A stretch of 35,933 nt of DNA, from the NCBI GenBank assembly GCA_947475465.1, contig CANJLK010000035.1, forward strand, positions 1-35,933, written 5' to 3'. The notes below the pieces were generated by a model. That model ran no database searches and was not told where the DNA came from. It saw only the letters and a list, made by a program, of their open reading frames with translations. This DNA comes from Caulobacteraceae bacterium (GTDB lineage: Bacteria; Pseudomonadota; Alphaproteobacteria; Caulobacterales; Caulobacteraceae). Positions 26,307 through 34,840 of the stretch are shown piece after piece; position 1 is the stretch's first letter; every line of letters starts with the position of its first letter. A program made the position numbers and the translations under genes.

Positions 26307-27308
26307 CTATTGCTCATGCTCGAAACGTTCGGTGTCCACGCTGGACTGCATCGGCGAAGCATAACGGCCGCCGACCGGGGTGGTCGGAGTCAGTAGGGAT
26401 TCGAGGCAGTGGACGAGGACCGGGGCGATCTGCACCTGCGCCGCCGCCGCGTTCTCACGCATGTGGTCGGGGTTGGCGGTCCCGGGGATCGGCACGATGA
26501 TCGGGTCCTTCTGGAGCAGCCACGCCAGGCAAAGCTGGGCCGGCGTGCAGCCGACCGCGTGGGCCAGGCCCGCGAAGTCGCCGAACAGTTCCAGGTTCTC
26601 CTTGAACGCCTCGCCGTTGAAGCGGGGCATGTTGAACCGGATGTCCGCGGTCTCGAAGACGCTGTCGGGCTTCAGGTTGCCCGCCAGCAGGCCCCGGCCC
26701 ACCGGCGAGAAGGCCACGAAGGCGATGCCCAGTTCGCGGCAGGCGTCGAGGGTCGCGATCTCCGGATTGCGGGTCCAGGGCGAATATTCTGACTGCAGGG
26801 CGGTGATCGGAAAGGTGGCGTGGGCGCGCCGCAGCGTCTGCGCCGACACCTCCGACAGGCCGATGGTGCGCACCTTGCCCTCGGCCACCAGCTCGCCCAG
26901 GGCGCCGACGCTTTCTTCGATGGGGACCCGCTTGTCCCAGCGGTGCAGGTAGTAGAGGTCGATGACGTCGGTCTTGAGGTTGCGCAGGCTCTCCTCGCAG
27001 GTCGCCTTTAGGTTCTTCGGGTCGCCGTTGATGCCGCGCCCGCCGCCGCCGGCGGTCGTCATCCCGCACTTGGAGGCGAGGGTGAACTTGTCGCGATGCG
27101 GTCCCAGGACCTCGCCGAGCAGGATCTCGTTGTGGCCCAGGCCGTAGGCGGCCGCGGTGTCGAAGAAGGTGTAGCCGGCGTCGAGCGCCCCCAGCAGGAC
27201 CTCTTCGGCGCGCTCGCGCGGCGCCGGCGGCCCATAGCCGCTGGAAAGTCCCATGGCCCCCAGGCCGATGGCCGAAACCTCGAACGGCCCGATCTTCCGC
27301 GTCTGCAT
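26307..27308 (-). CDS. Aldo/keto reductase
   Basis: A 333-residue TIM-barrel NADPH oxidoreductase of the AKR superfamily. Start MQTRKIGPFEVSAIGLGAMGL is the family N-terminus; translation from further upstream would run into cobS on the other strand. The tetrad is D50 (FFDTAAAYG), Y55, K80 (LASKCG) and H122 (YYLHRWD). SEYSPWTRNPE and AFSPVGRGLLAG are typical of the AKR13/YajO-like branch. It reduces an aldehyde or ketone of unknown identity. The gene stands alone, divergent from cobS. Confidence 0.94.
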   Translation of the reverse strand: MQTRKIGPFEVSAIGLGAMGLSSGYGPPAPRERAEEVLLGALDAGYTFFDTAAAYGLGHNEILLGEVLGPHRDKFTLASKCGMTTAGGGGRGINGDPKNLKATCEESLRNLKTDVIDLYYLHRWDKRVPIEESVGALGELVAEGKVRTIGLSEVSAQTLRRAHATFPITALQSEYSPWTRNPEIATLDACRELGIAFVAFSPVGRGLLAGNLKPDSVFETADIRFNMPRFNGEAFKENLELFGDFAGLAHAVGCTPAQLCLAWLLQKDPIIVPIPGTANPDHMRENAAAAQVQIAPVLVHCLESLLTPTTPVGGRYASPMQSSVDTERFEHEQ

Positions 27309-27485
27309 GCGTCTGTCTCCCCGGTTGCGCGTGGCGAGAAACGGCGGCGCGTCGCCCGCGTCAAGCCACAGAGCCCGGACTGGCCGCCACAATCTGTTCG
27401 ACAGGCGACTTTCCCGTTCGCACGGCGGACAGGGGGAAAAGAGCGGTTTGCGTCGGCCCGGCCTAGCCTGTAATCGAACCTCGCC

Positions 27486-28487
27486 ATGACACCTTTCGAC
27501 ACAACCGAAGACAAGCTCATCACCCTGGTCCCCGACCATGAGGTCAACGCGCGCGAGACGTTCGGCGTGGATTTCGACATGAAGGCGCCCGCCTTCACGA
27601 CCCGCGATCCGCATGTCCCCGACCTGGACCCGAGCTACAAGTTCGACCCGGAGACGACGCGCGCCCTGCTGGCCGGCTTCGCCCACGACCGCCGCGTGAT
27701 GGTCCAGGGCTTCCACGGCACCGGCAAGTCGACCCACATCGAGCAGGTGGCCGCGCGGCTGCATTGGCCGCTGGTCCGGGTGAACCTCGACAGCCACGTG
27801 TCGCGGATCGACCTCGTCGGCAAGGACGCCATCGTCCTGAAGGAAGGCAAGCAGGTCACTGAGTTCCGCGAAGGCATGCTGCCCTGGGCGATCCAGCGGC
27901 CGATCGCGCTCGTCTTCGACGAATATGACGCCGGCCGTCCGGACGTGATGTTCGTGATCCAGCGCGTGCTGGAAGCGCAGGGCAAGCTGACCCTGCTCGA
28001 CCAGAACCGGGTGATCCGGCCGAACCCCTGGTTCCGCCTGTTCTCGACCACCAACACCATCGGCCTGGGCGACACCACCGGGCTCTACCACGGCACCCAG
28101 CAGATCAATCAGGGGCAGATGGACCGCTGGTCGATCGTCACCACGCTCAACTACCTGGCCCACGACGTGGAGGCCGAGATCGTGCTGGCCAAGGCGCCGA
28201 CCTACAACTCCGCCGAGGGCAAGCGCACCATCGCGGCCATGGTCCGCGTGGCCGACATGACCCGCAACGCCTTCATGAACGGCGACATCTCCACGGTCAT
28301 GAGCCCCCGGACCGTGATCACCTGGGCCCAGAACACCGAGATCTTCGGCGGCGACATCGCGCTCGGCTTCCGGATGACCTTCCTCAACAAGTGCGACGAG
28401 CTGGAACGCGGCACCGTCGCCGAGTTCTTCCAGCGCGCCTTCGGCCAGGACCTGCCGGAAAGCACGGCGCGGGTGCGGGTGGCTTAG
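27486..28487 (+). CDS. cobS: AAA+ ATPase CobS (cobaltochelatase-type small subunit)
   Basis: 333 residues. Walker [10 protein letters not shown] is at 75-83 and Walker B ALVFDEYD at 141-148. RLFSTTNT (sensor 1) and the CobS-type N-terminus with [13 protein letters not shown] are all present. CobS and CobT form the AAA+/VWA motor that drives CobN to put cobalt into hydrogenobyrinic a,c-diamide in aerobic B12 synthesis. No cobN or other cob gene is in the window. In this lineage the pair sits with bolA, a J-domain gene and rpmB, so the target of the motor here should not be assumed to be cobalt insertion. Confidence 0.93.
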   Translation: MTPFDTTEDKLITLVPDHEVNARETFGVDFDMKAPAFTTRDPHVPDLDPSYKFDPETTRALLAGFAHDRRVMVQGFHGTGKSTHIEQVAARLHWPLVRVNLDSHVSRIDLVGKDAIVLKEGKQVTEFREGMLPWAIQRPIALVFDEYDAGRPDVMFVIQRVLEAQGKLTLLDQNRVIRPNPWFRLFSTTNTIGLGDTTGLYHGTQQINQGQMDRWSIVTTLNYLAHDVEAEIVLAKAPTYNSAEGKRTIAAMVRVADMTRNAFMNGDISTVMSPRTVITWAQNTEIFGGDIALGFRMTFLNKCDELERGTVAEFFQRAFGQDLPESTARVRVA

Positions 28488-28521
28488 GTCATCCCAGTCC
28501 GCCCCACTTTGCTTTGGTCAC

Positions 28522-28552
28522 AAAAAAGGCGGCGCTGGAGGACAGCGCCGCC
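28522..28552 (-). terminator. Terminator of the DUF1328 gene, possibly bidirectional
   Basis: GGCGGCGCTG (28528-28537) and CAGCGCCGCC (28543-28552), a perfect 10-bp stem with a 5-nt loop. Read leftwards it is followed by TTTTTT (28522-28527 on the complement). Read rightwards it is followed by TCTTCTGTTT. It lies between the convergent cobS and DUF1328 genes. Confidence 0.85.
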
Positions 28553-28575
28553 TCTTCTGTTTCTAGGCCGCCCCG

Positions 28576-28755
28576 CTAATTCCCGGTGATCTTCTTGCCG
28601 GCGAAGATGCCGAGCGCCAGGAAGATCACAAAGCCGAGGACGAACAGGAAGAACAGGATCTTGGCGATGCCGGCCGCGGCGCCGGCCATGCCGGTGAAGC
28701 CCAAGCCGCCGGCGACCAGGGCGACCACCGCGAAAATCAAAGCCCATTTGAGCAT
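28576..28755 (-). CDS. DUF1328 / UPF0391 small membrane protein (YtjA-like)
   Basis: A 59-residue hydrophobic protein: [16 protein letters not shown], then [16 protein letters not shown], a second helix [16 protein letters not shown] and a short polar tail ending KKITGN. This pattern of two helices with GFTG between is the DUF1328 family, found across Proteobacteria as stress-associated inner-membrane proteins. It is read leftwards, between cobS and cobT, and so interrupts what is otherwise a same-strand pair. Confidence 0.9.
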   Translation of the reverse strand: MLKWALIFAVVALVAGGLGFTGMAGAAAGIAKILFFLFVLGFVIFLALGIFAGKKITGN

Positions 28756-28833
28756 CTTGCGCTCTCCATCAGGTGACCGCCGCTGGGGCGGATCTGGCAG
28801 CCGAAACGCAAGGCTTGGCCGTGGCGTTCCATT

Positions 28834-28852
28834 CCTCCCCCACTGGGGGAGG
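28834..28852. repeat. CCTCCCCCACTGGGGGAGG palindrome
   Basis: Nine-base arms around a single C. A diverged relative (CCTCCCACTCTGGGGCAGG) occurs at 31902-31920. Both are between genes, which suggests a short dispersed repeat. Confidence 0.5.
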
Positions 28853-28942
28853 ATCTTGGAGGGCGTTCACAGGCCTGCCCGCGAGGCGGAGTGTCCGAAT
28901 TCCTGTTTTGACCCGCCCTTCGCCTGATCTAAGACGACGGGC

Positions 28943-30892
28943 ATGGCGAACAACGAAAGTCCCCTGGAGCCCTTCAAGCGCGCGCTGGCCAATGCGGCGC
29001 GTTCGCTGGCCGAGTCGCCGGACCTGGAGATCGTGTTTTCAGGCGAGGGGCCGCAGCTGTCGGGCAACCGCGCGGTGCTGCCGCATCCGCCCCGGGACCT
29101 GACTCCGATCGACGCGGCCCGCATCCGCGGCCTGGCCGACCAGATGGCGCTGCGCATCGCCCACCACGACACGGCCGCCCACGCCAAGGCCCGCCCCGCC
29201 TCGCCGCTCGGCCAGCCGATCTACGACGCCATCGAACAGGCGCGCATCGAGGCCATCGGCGCCAACGCGCTGGGCGGGGTTCGCGAGAACCTCAAGGCGG
29301 TGATGGAGCAGGCCTGGGCCAAGCGCAGCTTCAACCAGATCGAGGCCCTGGCCAATCCGCCCATGGCCGACGTGGTGGCCCTGATGGTCCGCGAGCGGCT
29401 GACGGGCGACAAGCCGCCGGCCATGGCCCAGCCGATGGTGGATCTGTTCCGCCCGGACATCGAGGCCAAGGCCGGCGCCGATCTCGACCGGCTGAGCGAG
29501 GCCGTCGCCGACCAGGCGGCCTTCGCGCGCATCGCCCGCGCCATCCTGCGCGACCTGGCGCTCGGCGACGACCTGGCCGACCAGCAGGATCAGGAGGACC
29601 AGGAAGAAGACGGCGGCGAGGAGGGCGACCCGGAATCCAGCGAGGACACCGAGGACGGCGAAGGCGAAGGCCAGTCCCCCCAGCAGTCGACCATGGACGA
29701 CAGCGAGGCGACCCGCACCGAGAGCGAAGACGCCGACAGCCAGATGATGCAGGCCGAGGACGACGCCGAGGCCGAGGATAGCGACGACGCGCCGGAACTG
29801 GGCGACGGCGAGCAGCCGGCCCGGCCCGACCTGAAGGGCGAGGGCAAGGTCGTCACCTACCGCGTCTTTACCACCGCCCACGACGAGATCGTGGCGGCCG
29901 AGGAGCTGTGCGACGCCGAGGAACTGACCAGGCTTCGGGCCTATCTCGACCAGCAGCTGGCCAGCCTGTCGAACGTCGTTTCGCGCCTGGCCAACAAGCT
30001 GCAGCGCAAGCTGCTGGCGCAGCAGAACCGGTCCTGGAGCTTCGACCTTGAGGAAGGCATCCTCGACGTGGCCAGGCTCACCCGGGTGATCGTCGACCCG
30101 ACCGCGCCGCTGTCCTTCAAGGAAGAGAAGGACACCGAGTTCCGCGACACCGTGGTCTCGATCCTGATCGACAATTCCGGCTCCATGCGCGGACGCCCGA
30201 TCATGGTGGCTGCGGTCTGCGCCGACATCCTGGCCCGCACCCTGGAACGCTGCGGCGTGAAGACCGAGATCCTGGGCTTCACCACCCGGGCCTGGAAGGG
30301 CGGCTCCAGCCGCGAGGACTGGCTGAAGGTCGGCAAGCCCGCCCAGCCCGGCCGGCTGAACGACCTGCGCCACATCATCTACAAGGCCGCCGACGCGCCC
30401 TGGCGCCGGGCCCGCCGCAATCTTGGCCTGATGATGCGCGAAGGTCTGCTCAAGGAGAACATCGACGGAGAGGCCCTGATGTGGGCGCACCAGAGATTGC
30501 TCGGCCGGCCGGAAGCCCGGCGCATCCTGATGGTGATCTCCGACGGCGCGCCGGTGGACGATTCCACCCTCAGCGTCAATTCCGGCCACTACCTGGAGCG
30601 CCACCTGCGCGAGGTGATCGGCGAGATCGAGGCCAAGAGCCCGGTGCAGCTGATCGCCATCGGCATCGGCCACGACGTCACCCGCTACTACCGCCGCGCC
30701 GTGACCATCGTCGATGTGGAGCAGCTCGCCGGCGCCATCGTCGACCAACTGGCGGGCCTCTTCGACGAGGAGATTCGCACCCTCAGCCGCAAGGGGGGCG
30801 CGGCCCTCCTGCAGCCACCGCCCAACACCCAGGGGCCCTCCGGCCCCACCCGCCGCTCAACCTTCAAGGAAGTTCGGAGGGCGGTGGCTTGA
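28943..30892 (+). CDS. cobT: VWA-domain protein CobT (cobaltochelatase-type large partner)
   Basis: 649 residues. The N-terminal helical domain (about 1-205) is followed by a highly acidic linker (about 210-290, runs of D and E), then the C-terminal VWA domain with the MIDAS motif DNSGSM near residue 410. [24 protein letters not shown] and [13 protein letters not shown] follow. CobT binds the CobS AAA+ ring and the chelatase. cobS lies upstream with the divergent DUF1328 gene between. The stop overlaps a TTG start of the next gene (TTGA), so CobT and a secreted lipoprotein are translationally linked. Confidence 0.93.
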   Translation: MANNESPLEPFKRALANAARSLAESPDLEIVFSGEGPQLSGNRAVLPHPPRDLTPIDAARIRGLADQMALRIAHHDTAAHAKARPASPLGQPIYDAIEQARIEAIGANALGGVRENLKAVMEQAWAKRSFNQIEALANPPMADVVALMVRERLTGDKPPAMAQPMVDLFRPDIEAKAGADLDRLSEAVADQAAFARIARAILRDLALGDDLADQQDQEDQEEDGGEEGDPESSEDTEDGEGEGQSPQQSTMDDSEATRTESEDADSQMMQAEDDAEAEDSDDAPELGDGEQPARPDLKGEGKVVTYRVFTTAHDEIVAAEELCDAEELTRLRAYLDQQLASLSNVVSRLANKLQRKLLAQQNRSWSFDLEEGILDVARLTRVIVDPTAPLSFKEEKDTEFRDTVVSILIDNSGSMRGRPIMVAAVCADILARTLERCGVKTEILGFTTRAWKGGSSREDWLKVGKPAQPGRLNDLRHIIYKAADAPWRRARRNLGLMMREGLLKENIDGEALMWAHQRLLGRPEARRILMVISDGAPVDDSTLSVNSGHYLERHLREVIGEIEAKSPVQLIAIGIGHDVTRYYRRAVTIVDVEQLAGAIVDQLAGLFDEEIRTLSRKGGAALLQPPPNTQGPSGPTRRSTFKEVRRAVA

Positions 30893-31863
30893 GGCCCCTG
30901 GCGGGGCTGCTCGCTGCGCTGGCGCTGGTCGCCTGCTCCGCGCCCATCCCGCCGCAGCTGCCCTCGGGCCCCGTGCCGGCCGGTTCGGCGATCGCCGTCC
31001 AGGCCCTGGCCGTGCCGCTCAATCCGCGCGACCCCGACCAGACCCGGCTGGGCGACCTGACCTACGCCGGCGGCCTCGTCCTCACTTCCAGCCAGACCTC
31101 GCGCCTGCATGGCATGTCGGACCTCGAGGTGCGGCCGGACGGATCGCTGGTGGCTGTGGGCGACGAGGGCGACCTGTTCCGCGGCCGCATCGTGCTGGAC
31201 GCCCAGGGCCGCCTGGCTGGCGTCACCGACGGGCACATCTCGGGCCTTCTGGGCGTGGACGGCAAGCCGCTCCAGGGCAAGGAGAACGCCGACAGTGAGG
31301 GCCTGGCCCTGCTGGCCAACGGCGACCTGCTGATCAGCTTCGAGGAACACGACCGCATCTGGCTCTATCCCGCCGCGGGCGGCCCGCCGCACCCCGTCCC
31401 CTCGCCCGCCGTGCAATTCCCCTTCAACGAAGGCATGGAGGCGCTGGCCCCCGACCCCGAGCGCGGCCCGCACGCCTATTTCACCGGCGCCGAGACCAGC
31501 GGCCTGACCTGGCTGTGCAACGTCAATGCGGCCTGCACCGACGGCCCCAAGGTCGACCTGCCGCTGGGCTTTGGACTGGTGGCCGCGCGGCGCCTGCCGC
31601 AGGGCCGCACCGCCTGGCTGCTTAGGGCCTACAATCCGGTGACCAAGAGCGTCATCGACATCCGGATCACCGACGCCGCCGGCAAGACCATTGACCAGCA
31701 GCAGATCCGCGGGCCGCTCACCGTGGACAACTTCGAAGGGCTGTCCGCCGTGCCCAGGGCCGACGGGACCATCCGCTTCTACCTGATCTCGGACGACAAC
31801 TTCTCACCGAGCCAGCGGACTCTGCTCGTGGCCTTCGACTGGACGCTGCCCAAGGGGCGCTAG
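30889..31863 (+). CDS. Lipoprotein with esterase-like activity of phytase domain
   Basis: 324 residues. The start is TTG at 30889, overlapping the cobT stop, with GGAGGG 8 bp before it. It gives [16 protein letters not shown], a lipoprotein signal with lipobox LVAC. The rest matches the 'esterase-like activity of phytase' beta-propeller: LSDLEV-like [100 protein letters not shown]. Membrane-anchored, periplasm-facing. The activity is not proven for most members. Confidence 0.9.
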   Translation: MRPLAGLLAALALVACSAPIPPQLPSGPVPAGSAIAVQALAVPLNPRDPDQTRLGDLTYAGGLVLTSSQTSRLHGMSDLEVRPDGSLVAVGDEGDLFRGRIVLDAQGRLAGVTDGHISGLLGVDGKPLQGKENADSEGLALLANGDLLISFEEHDRIWLYPAAGGPPHPVPSPAVQFPFNEGMEALAPDPERGPHAYFTGAETSGLTWLCNVNAACTDGPKVDLPLGFGLVAARRLPQGRTAWLLRAYNPVTKSVIDIRITDAAGKTIDQQQIRGPLTVDNFEGLSAVPRADGTIRFYLISDDNFSPSQRTLLVAFDWTLPKGR

Positions 31864-31925
31864 GGCCACGCACCAGGACGTCTCACCCTGAAGGCAAAAA
31901 TCCTCCCACTCTGGGGCAGGACACG

Positions 31926-31956
31926 CAAAGAAAAAGGCCGCTGTTTCCAGCGGCCT
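31926..31956 (-). terminator. Rho-independent terminator of rpmB
   Basis: Read leftwards: AGGCCGCTG, loop GAAA, CAGCGGCCT, then TTTTTCTTT. The stem is 9 bp and perfect. It lies 28 bp after the rpmB stop. Confidence 0.9.
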
Positions 31957-31983
31957 CTTCGAAACCTTGCCTTTGAAAATCGC

Positions 31984-32280
31984 TCAGGCGGCGACTTGCT
32001 CGGCGAGCTTGGCCTTCAGCTGGCGCTTGATCTTCTGGGCCTTGGGCGACAGCTCTTCGTCGCTGGCCTTCAGCAGGAAGGGATCCAGGCCGCCGCGGTG
32101 GTCCAGGGTGCGCAGCGCCGCGTTGGTGATGCGCAGGCGGAACGACTGGCCGAGCGCATCGGACGCCAGGGTGGCGGGCGACAGGGCCGGCAGGAAGCGG
32201 CGCTTGGTCTTGATGTTCGAGTGGCTCACGTTGTGGCCGACCATGGGGCCGACACCGGTGAGTTCGCAGCGACGCGACAT
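31984..32280 (-). CDS. rpmB: 50S ribosomal protein L28
   Basis: 98 residues. The N-terminus [29 protein letters not shown] is the L28 signature, and [22 protein letters not shown] follows. The protein ends in a basic helical tail. L28 sits at the peptidyl-exit side of the 50S subunit. It has its own promoter and terminator. Confidence 0.97.
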   Translation of the reverse strand: MSRRCELTGVGPMVGHNVSHSNIKTKRRFLPALSPATLASDALGQSFRLRITNAALRTLDHRGGLDPFLLKASDEELSPKAQKIKRQLKAKLAEQVAA

Positions 32281-32338
32281 AGCGAAACCTTCGCAAGGAA
32301 AAAGGACGCGGCGGACGGGCGTCCGCGCGAGAGCGGGC

Positions 32339-32368
32339 GATATAGAGGAAGGGCTGCGGCCGCGTCAA
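32339..32368 (-). promoter_or_regulatory. Housekeeping-type promoter of rpmB
   Basis: Read leftwards: -35 TTGACG (complement of 32363-32368), an 18-bp spacer, then -10 TATATC (complement of 32339-32344). It lies about 60 bp before the rpmB ATG. The match is good for a sigma-70-type promoter in a high-GC alphaproteobacterium. Confidence 0.6.
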
Positions 32369-32418
32369 GGCAAGGCGTCCAATTGGCCGCAAAAGGATCG
32401 CGATCGACCCCTGCCGAC

Positions 32419-32446
32419 TTGTGCTGAAAGGCTATTGAGATACAAT
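32419..32446 (+). promoter_or_regulatory. Putative promoter of the RibD-like / HDO / Rieske / CDP-AP operon
   Basis: TTGTGC (32419-32424), 16 bp, then TACAAT (32441-32446), inside an AT-richer island. Transcription would begin near 32453, leaving about 270 nt of leader before the first ATG. A second choice for -35 is TTGAGA at 32435, which is too close. Confidence 0.4.
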
Positions 32447-32452
32447 ATGTTG

Positions 32453-32721
32453 CGGTGAACAAATCCCGAATCTGGCCAGGTCGCTGATTCGGTCCTGATT
32501 CGTTGCGCCCGTGTTCCAGACCTTCACCTTGGTTCGTGATCCCGGAAGTCGTTCCGGTCGCTCTGAAGGCGTACCGGGTCGAGGCCGAGGTCCGCCTCAA
32601 GATCTCCCGCAGAGGGCGACAGGCCCGTGGCGCGTTGGGTTAAGCGCACACGGAGCCACCGAACCGGTGGCGCGTTTAAGGCTCAAGCTTGGGCGTCCGC
32701 CCGCGGACCAGGGGCTGACAG
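32453..32721 (+). other. Long structured leader or small-ORF region upstream of the operon
   Basis: About 270 bp without a recognised gene. Several hairpins can be drawn: CCTTCA/TGAAGG (32521 onwards) enclosing CCGGAA-GTCG-TTCCGG; GAGGC/GCCTC; GCGC/GCGC; GCCACCG-AAC-CGGTGGC; GGGCG-TC-CGCCC. It also holds a 35-codon frame (32536-32643, GTG to TAA) that reads VIPEVVPVALKAYRVEAEV and is coding-like in its third-position GC. I do not match it to any riboswitch I know (not FMN, cobalamin, SAM, ZTP, ykkC or fluoride). It may be a regulatory leader, a small gene, or a gene remnant. Confidence 0.45.
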
Positions 32722-33390
32722 ATGATCGACATCACCACGCTTTCCGAATTGACCATCGATGGAAAGCTCTCCCTTGGACCGGGCGCTTCAAGCAAGGACC
32801 TGTTCGACTTCTATGGCGACGAGCTGCGCTCCTGGTTCCATGAGCAGCGCGCCCTGCACAGCGCCATCATGGTGGGCGCGGGCACCGTGCGGAGCGACGA
32901 TCCGGAACTGACCGTACGCCATTTCGCGGGGCCCAATCCGCTTCGGGTCGTGCCCACATCGCGTGGCGACATTCCTCTGGACTCACGGCTTCTCAACGAT
33001 GGCGGCGCGACCTTGGTGGCGGTTTCGGACCAGGCCCCCGACAACGTCGTGGCGGCGCTTGCCGCCAAGCCCAACGTCGAGGTTGTCCGCTGCGGCGCGA
33101 CGCGGGTCGACCTGGCCCAGCTCATGATCGTCCTCTCCGCCCTCGGCGTCCGCAGCATGATCGCAGAAGGCGGGTCCAGGTTGCTGCACAGCCTGTTCGA
33201 GGCCGACATGGTCTCGCGCATCATCATCAAGCATATCCCGGTCATCTCCGGGGCCCTCGACGCGCCCACCTACCTGCGACCCGTGAACGGCACGAGCCGG
33301 CTTTCGCTTTCGCGGTGGCGGCTGAACGACATGTTCGTCAAGAGCGGCGTCGGCGTATCGATCTACACGCCGCTCGCAGCCGCAGCTTGA
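32722..33390 (+). CDS. RibD C-terminal / DHFR-like reductase, stand-alone
   Basis: A 222-residue protein of the RibD_C (dihydrofolate-reductase-like) family. V-G-A-G-T-V-R-S-D-D-P at 51-61, HFAGPNPLRVVPTS at 67-80, AEGGSRLLHSLFEAD (149 onwards) and HIPVISG at 171-177 are the family's substrate and NADPH contacts. It has no cytidine-deaminase-like domain, so it is not a full bifunctional RibD. Relatives reduce ribosylaminopyrimidines, pterins or other C=N/C=O groups. ATG 32722 has AGGGGC 6 bp before it. The stop overlaps the next start (TTGA). First gene of the four-gene operon; it probably reduces a heterocycle or sugar intermediate, substrate unknown. Confidence 0.85.
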   Translation: MIDITTLSELTIDGKLSLGPGASSKDLFDFYGDELRSWFHEQRALHSAIMVGAGTVRSDDPELTVRHFAGPNPLRVVPTSRGDIPLDSRLLNDGGATLVAVSDQAPDNVVAALAAKPNVEVVRCGATRVDLAQLMIVLSALGVRSMIAEGGSRLLHSLFEADMVSRIIIKHIPVISGALDAPTYLRPVNGTSRLSLSRWRLNDMFVKSGVGVSIYTPLAAAA

Positions 33391-34595
33391 CGGGCCTCGC
33401 GGACATCGCCGCCGCCGGACGCAGGCTCTTGGCGCGCAGCGGCGCCACGCCTCCGCCGGTGTGGGACCTGCGCACGGATGCAGATACCGTCACCGACGAC
33501 CCCCTGGCGCTGCATCACGCCAAACACCTGACGCTGATGCGCGCCTATCAGGGGCGCTACATCCTGCTGCCGAGCGCTGCGCCCTCGGGGTCCATGGTCG
33601 AGCGTCTACGGCGTCACTACGACCCAGTCGAAATGGCGCATCTCGAGAGCCTGCGCCATGGCCTGGAAACCGAGTTGTCCGTCCCGCGCGCAACGGCCGC
33701 GCGCGCCGCAACAAAGGGCCGCGACTGGGAAGTCTACGCCAACGCGCTCAAGGCCGATGTCCGCGCCCAGGCCGAGAATCCCTTTGTCGCCTACCTCCGC
33801 GAAAGTCCGCAGCGCGACGCCCACTATCGCCAGTTCCTCCTTCAGTCCTCGGCGGATCTCCTGGCCGAAGCCTCTGCGTCAGCGCTCGGAGTGGTGGGTG
33901 AGTTCGGGCCTGCGCAGTCGGCGCTCTTCCGCATCCTGATCGATGAATTCGGCTATGGAACGCACGTCAAGAAGCACAGCGTCCTCTACCGCGCGGTGAT
34001 GCGCGATTTCGGCCTGCCAGAAGACTACAACGCCTGTTGGCCACTCTTCGACACCGCCGCTCTGGAGCTGCACAACGCCATCCACTACCTGTTCCAGAAC
34101 CCGGCGAATTTCTTCCTGCAGGTCGGCTTCCTGCTGTTCGCCGAGACCGCCTACCAGCGCTCGACCCAAGACCATTTCCGCTATCTGCGTGAGTTTCATC
34201 CAGAGGCGGACGCGCGCTATTTCGGCGAACACGCTCACATCGATCTGCACCATACCGCCATGATCATCGACGAGGTGGCTGCGCCCTTGGTGGCGACCTA
34301 TGGCGCCGACGTCGGCGCGGAGATCGTGGCCGGCGCCGAATACACGCGCGCCGCCTTCGATCGGGCCGGCGCCCACATGTTGGCCACCGCGCACGCTTTC
34401 GACCTCGCGGTCGCGGTCGGGGACGCTACCGCTGCGGCGCCGGACCTCACGAACCTCGGGGCGGCCGTCACGACCGCCGGCGCGGCGGCGCTGGCCCCGG
34501 ATGAGCGCCTGCAGGTCGGCGGCCTTGGAACCGTGGCGGCACGGGCTTTTCCACGCTTCCCGACGCTCGCGCAGGCCCGAAGGGCCACCGGATGA
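33387..34595 (+). CDS. Heme-oxygenase-like diiron oxidase (iron-containing redox enzyme family)
   Basis: 402 residues from TTG 33387, overlapping the upstream stop; an upstream in-frame GTG (33315) lies within the reductase gene and gives an Arg-rich non-conserved start. The helical core carries the full ligand pattern of HDO enzymes: E187-x9-H197 (DEFGYGTHVKKH), E253 (LLFAETAYQ), and H282-x3-D286-x2-H289 (EHAHIDLHH). Family members (UndA, BesC, SznF, RohS) use a diiron centre and O2 for C-C cleavage, desaturation or N-oxygenation. The C-terminal 80 residues are Ala-rich and probably disordered or linker-like. The next gene, a Rieske protein, could supply its electrons. Confidence 0.85.
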   Translation: MTGLADIAAAGRRLLARSGATPPPVWDLRTDADTVTDDPLALHHAKHLTLMRAYQGRYILLPSAAPSGSMVERLRRHYDPVEMAHLESLRHGLETELSVPRATAARAATKGRDWEVYANALKADVRAQAENPFVAYLRESPQRDAHYRQFLLQSSADLLAEASASALGVVGEFGPAQSALFRILIDEFGYGTHVKKHSVLYRAVMRDFGLPEDYNACWPLFDTAALELHNAIHYLFQNPANFFLQVGFLLFAETAYQRSTQDHFRYLREFHPEADARYFGEHAHIDLHHTAMIIDEVAAPLVATYGADVGAEIVAGAEYTRAAFDRAGAHMLATAHAFDLAVAVGDATAAAPDLTNLGAAVTTAGAAALAPDERLQVGGLGTVAARAFPRFPTLAQARRATG

Positions 34596-34840
34596 GCGAA
34601 AGCTGGATCGGGTCGGACCTGCCGCCCATCTGGCGTGGCGGCGAAGAATATTTCCTTCTGCGCCACGCCGGCCAGTTCTACCTCGTCGCGAACCGCTGCC
34701 CGCACCGAGGCGGGCCGCTCAAATTCGGCTTCATAAATGCCGATGGCGAACTCGTGTGCCCCATGCATCGCGGCGCCTTCGCGATCCCCCGCCTGATCGC
34801 CCAGCCCGACACGATCCGCCTGGAGGAGCAGACCACCTGA
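34592..34840 (+). CDS. Small Rieske [2Fe-2S] protein
   Basis: 82 residues, short for a Rieske ferredoxin. The cluster motif is intact: C36-P-H38, 17 residues, C56-P-M-H59 (RCPHRGGPL and LVCPMHRGAF). There is no transmembrane anchor or signal peptide, so it is soluble and cytoplasmic. ATG overlaps the HDO stop (ATGA), and its own stop shares a base with the next ATG (TGATG). With no reductase domain or oxygenase alpha subunit nearby, the likely job is electron carrier to the diiron oxidase. Confidence 0.92.
   Translation: MSESWIGSDLPPIWRGGEEYFLLRHAGQFYLVANRCPHRGGPLKFGFINADGELVCPMHRGAFAIPRLIAQPDTIRLEEQTT

Noticed and set aside
27309..28163. N-terminal extension joining the aldo/keto reductase to a 618-residue frame
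   Set aside because: The extra 285 codons are antisense to cobS, and MQTRKIG is the normal AKR start.
32457..32471. GAACAAATCCCGAAT as a second LexA box near the operon promoter
   Set aside because: It differs from GAAC-N7-GAAC at one fixed base, and single-mismatch matches are common by chance. It is not offered as SOS control of the operon.
32453..32721. FMN or cobalamin riboswitch before the RibD-like gene, or a cobalamin link to cobST
   Set aside because: No FMN-type conserved core and no B12-box-like segment could be found; a RibD-like product alone does not justify the call.
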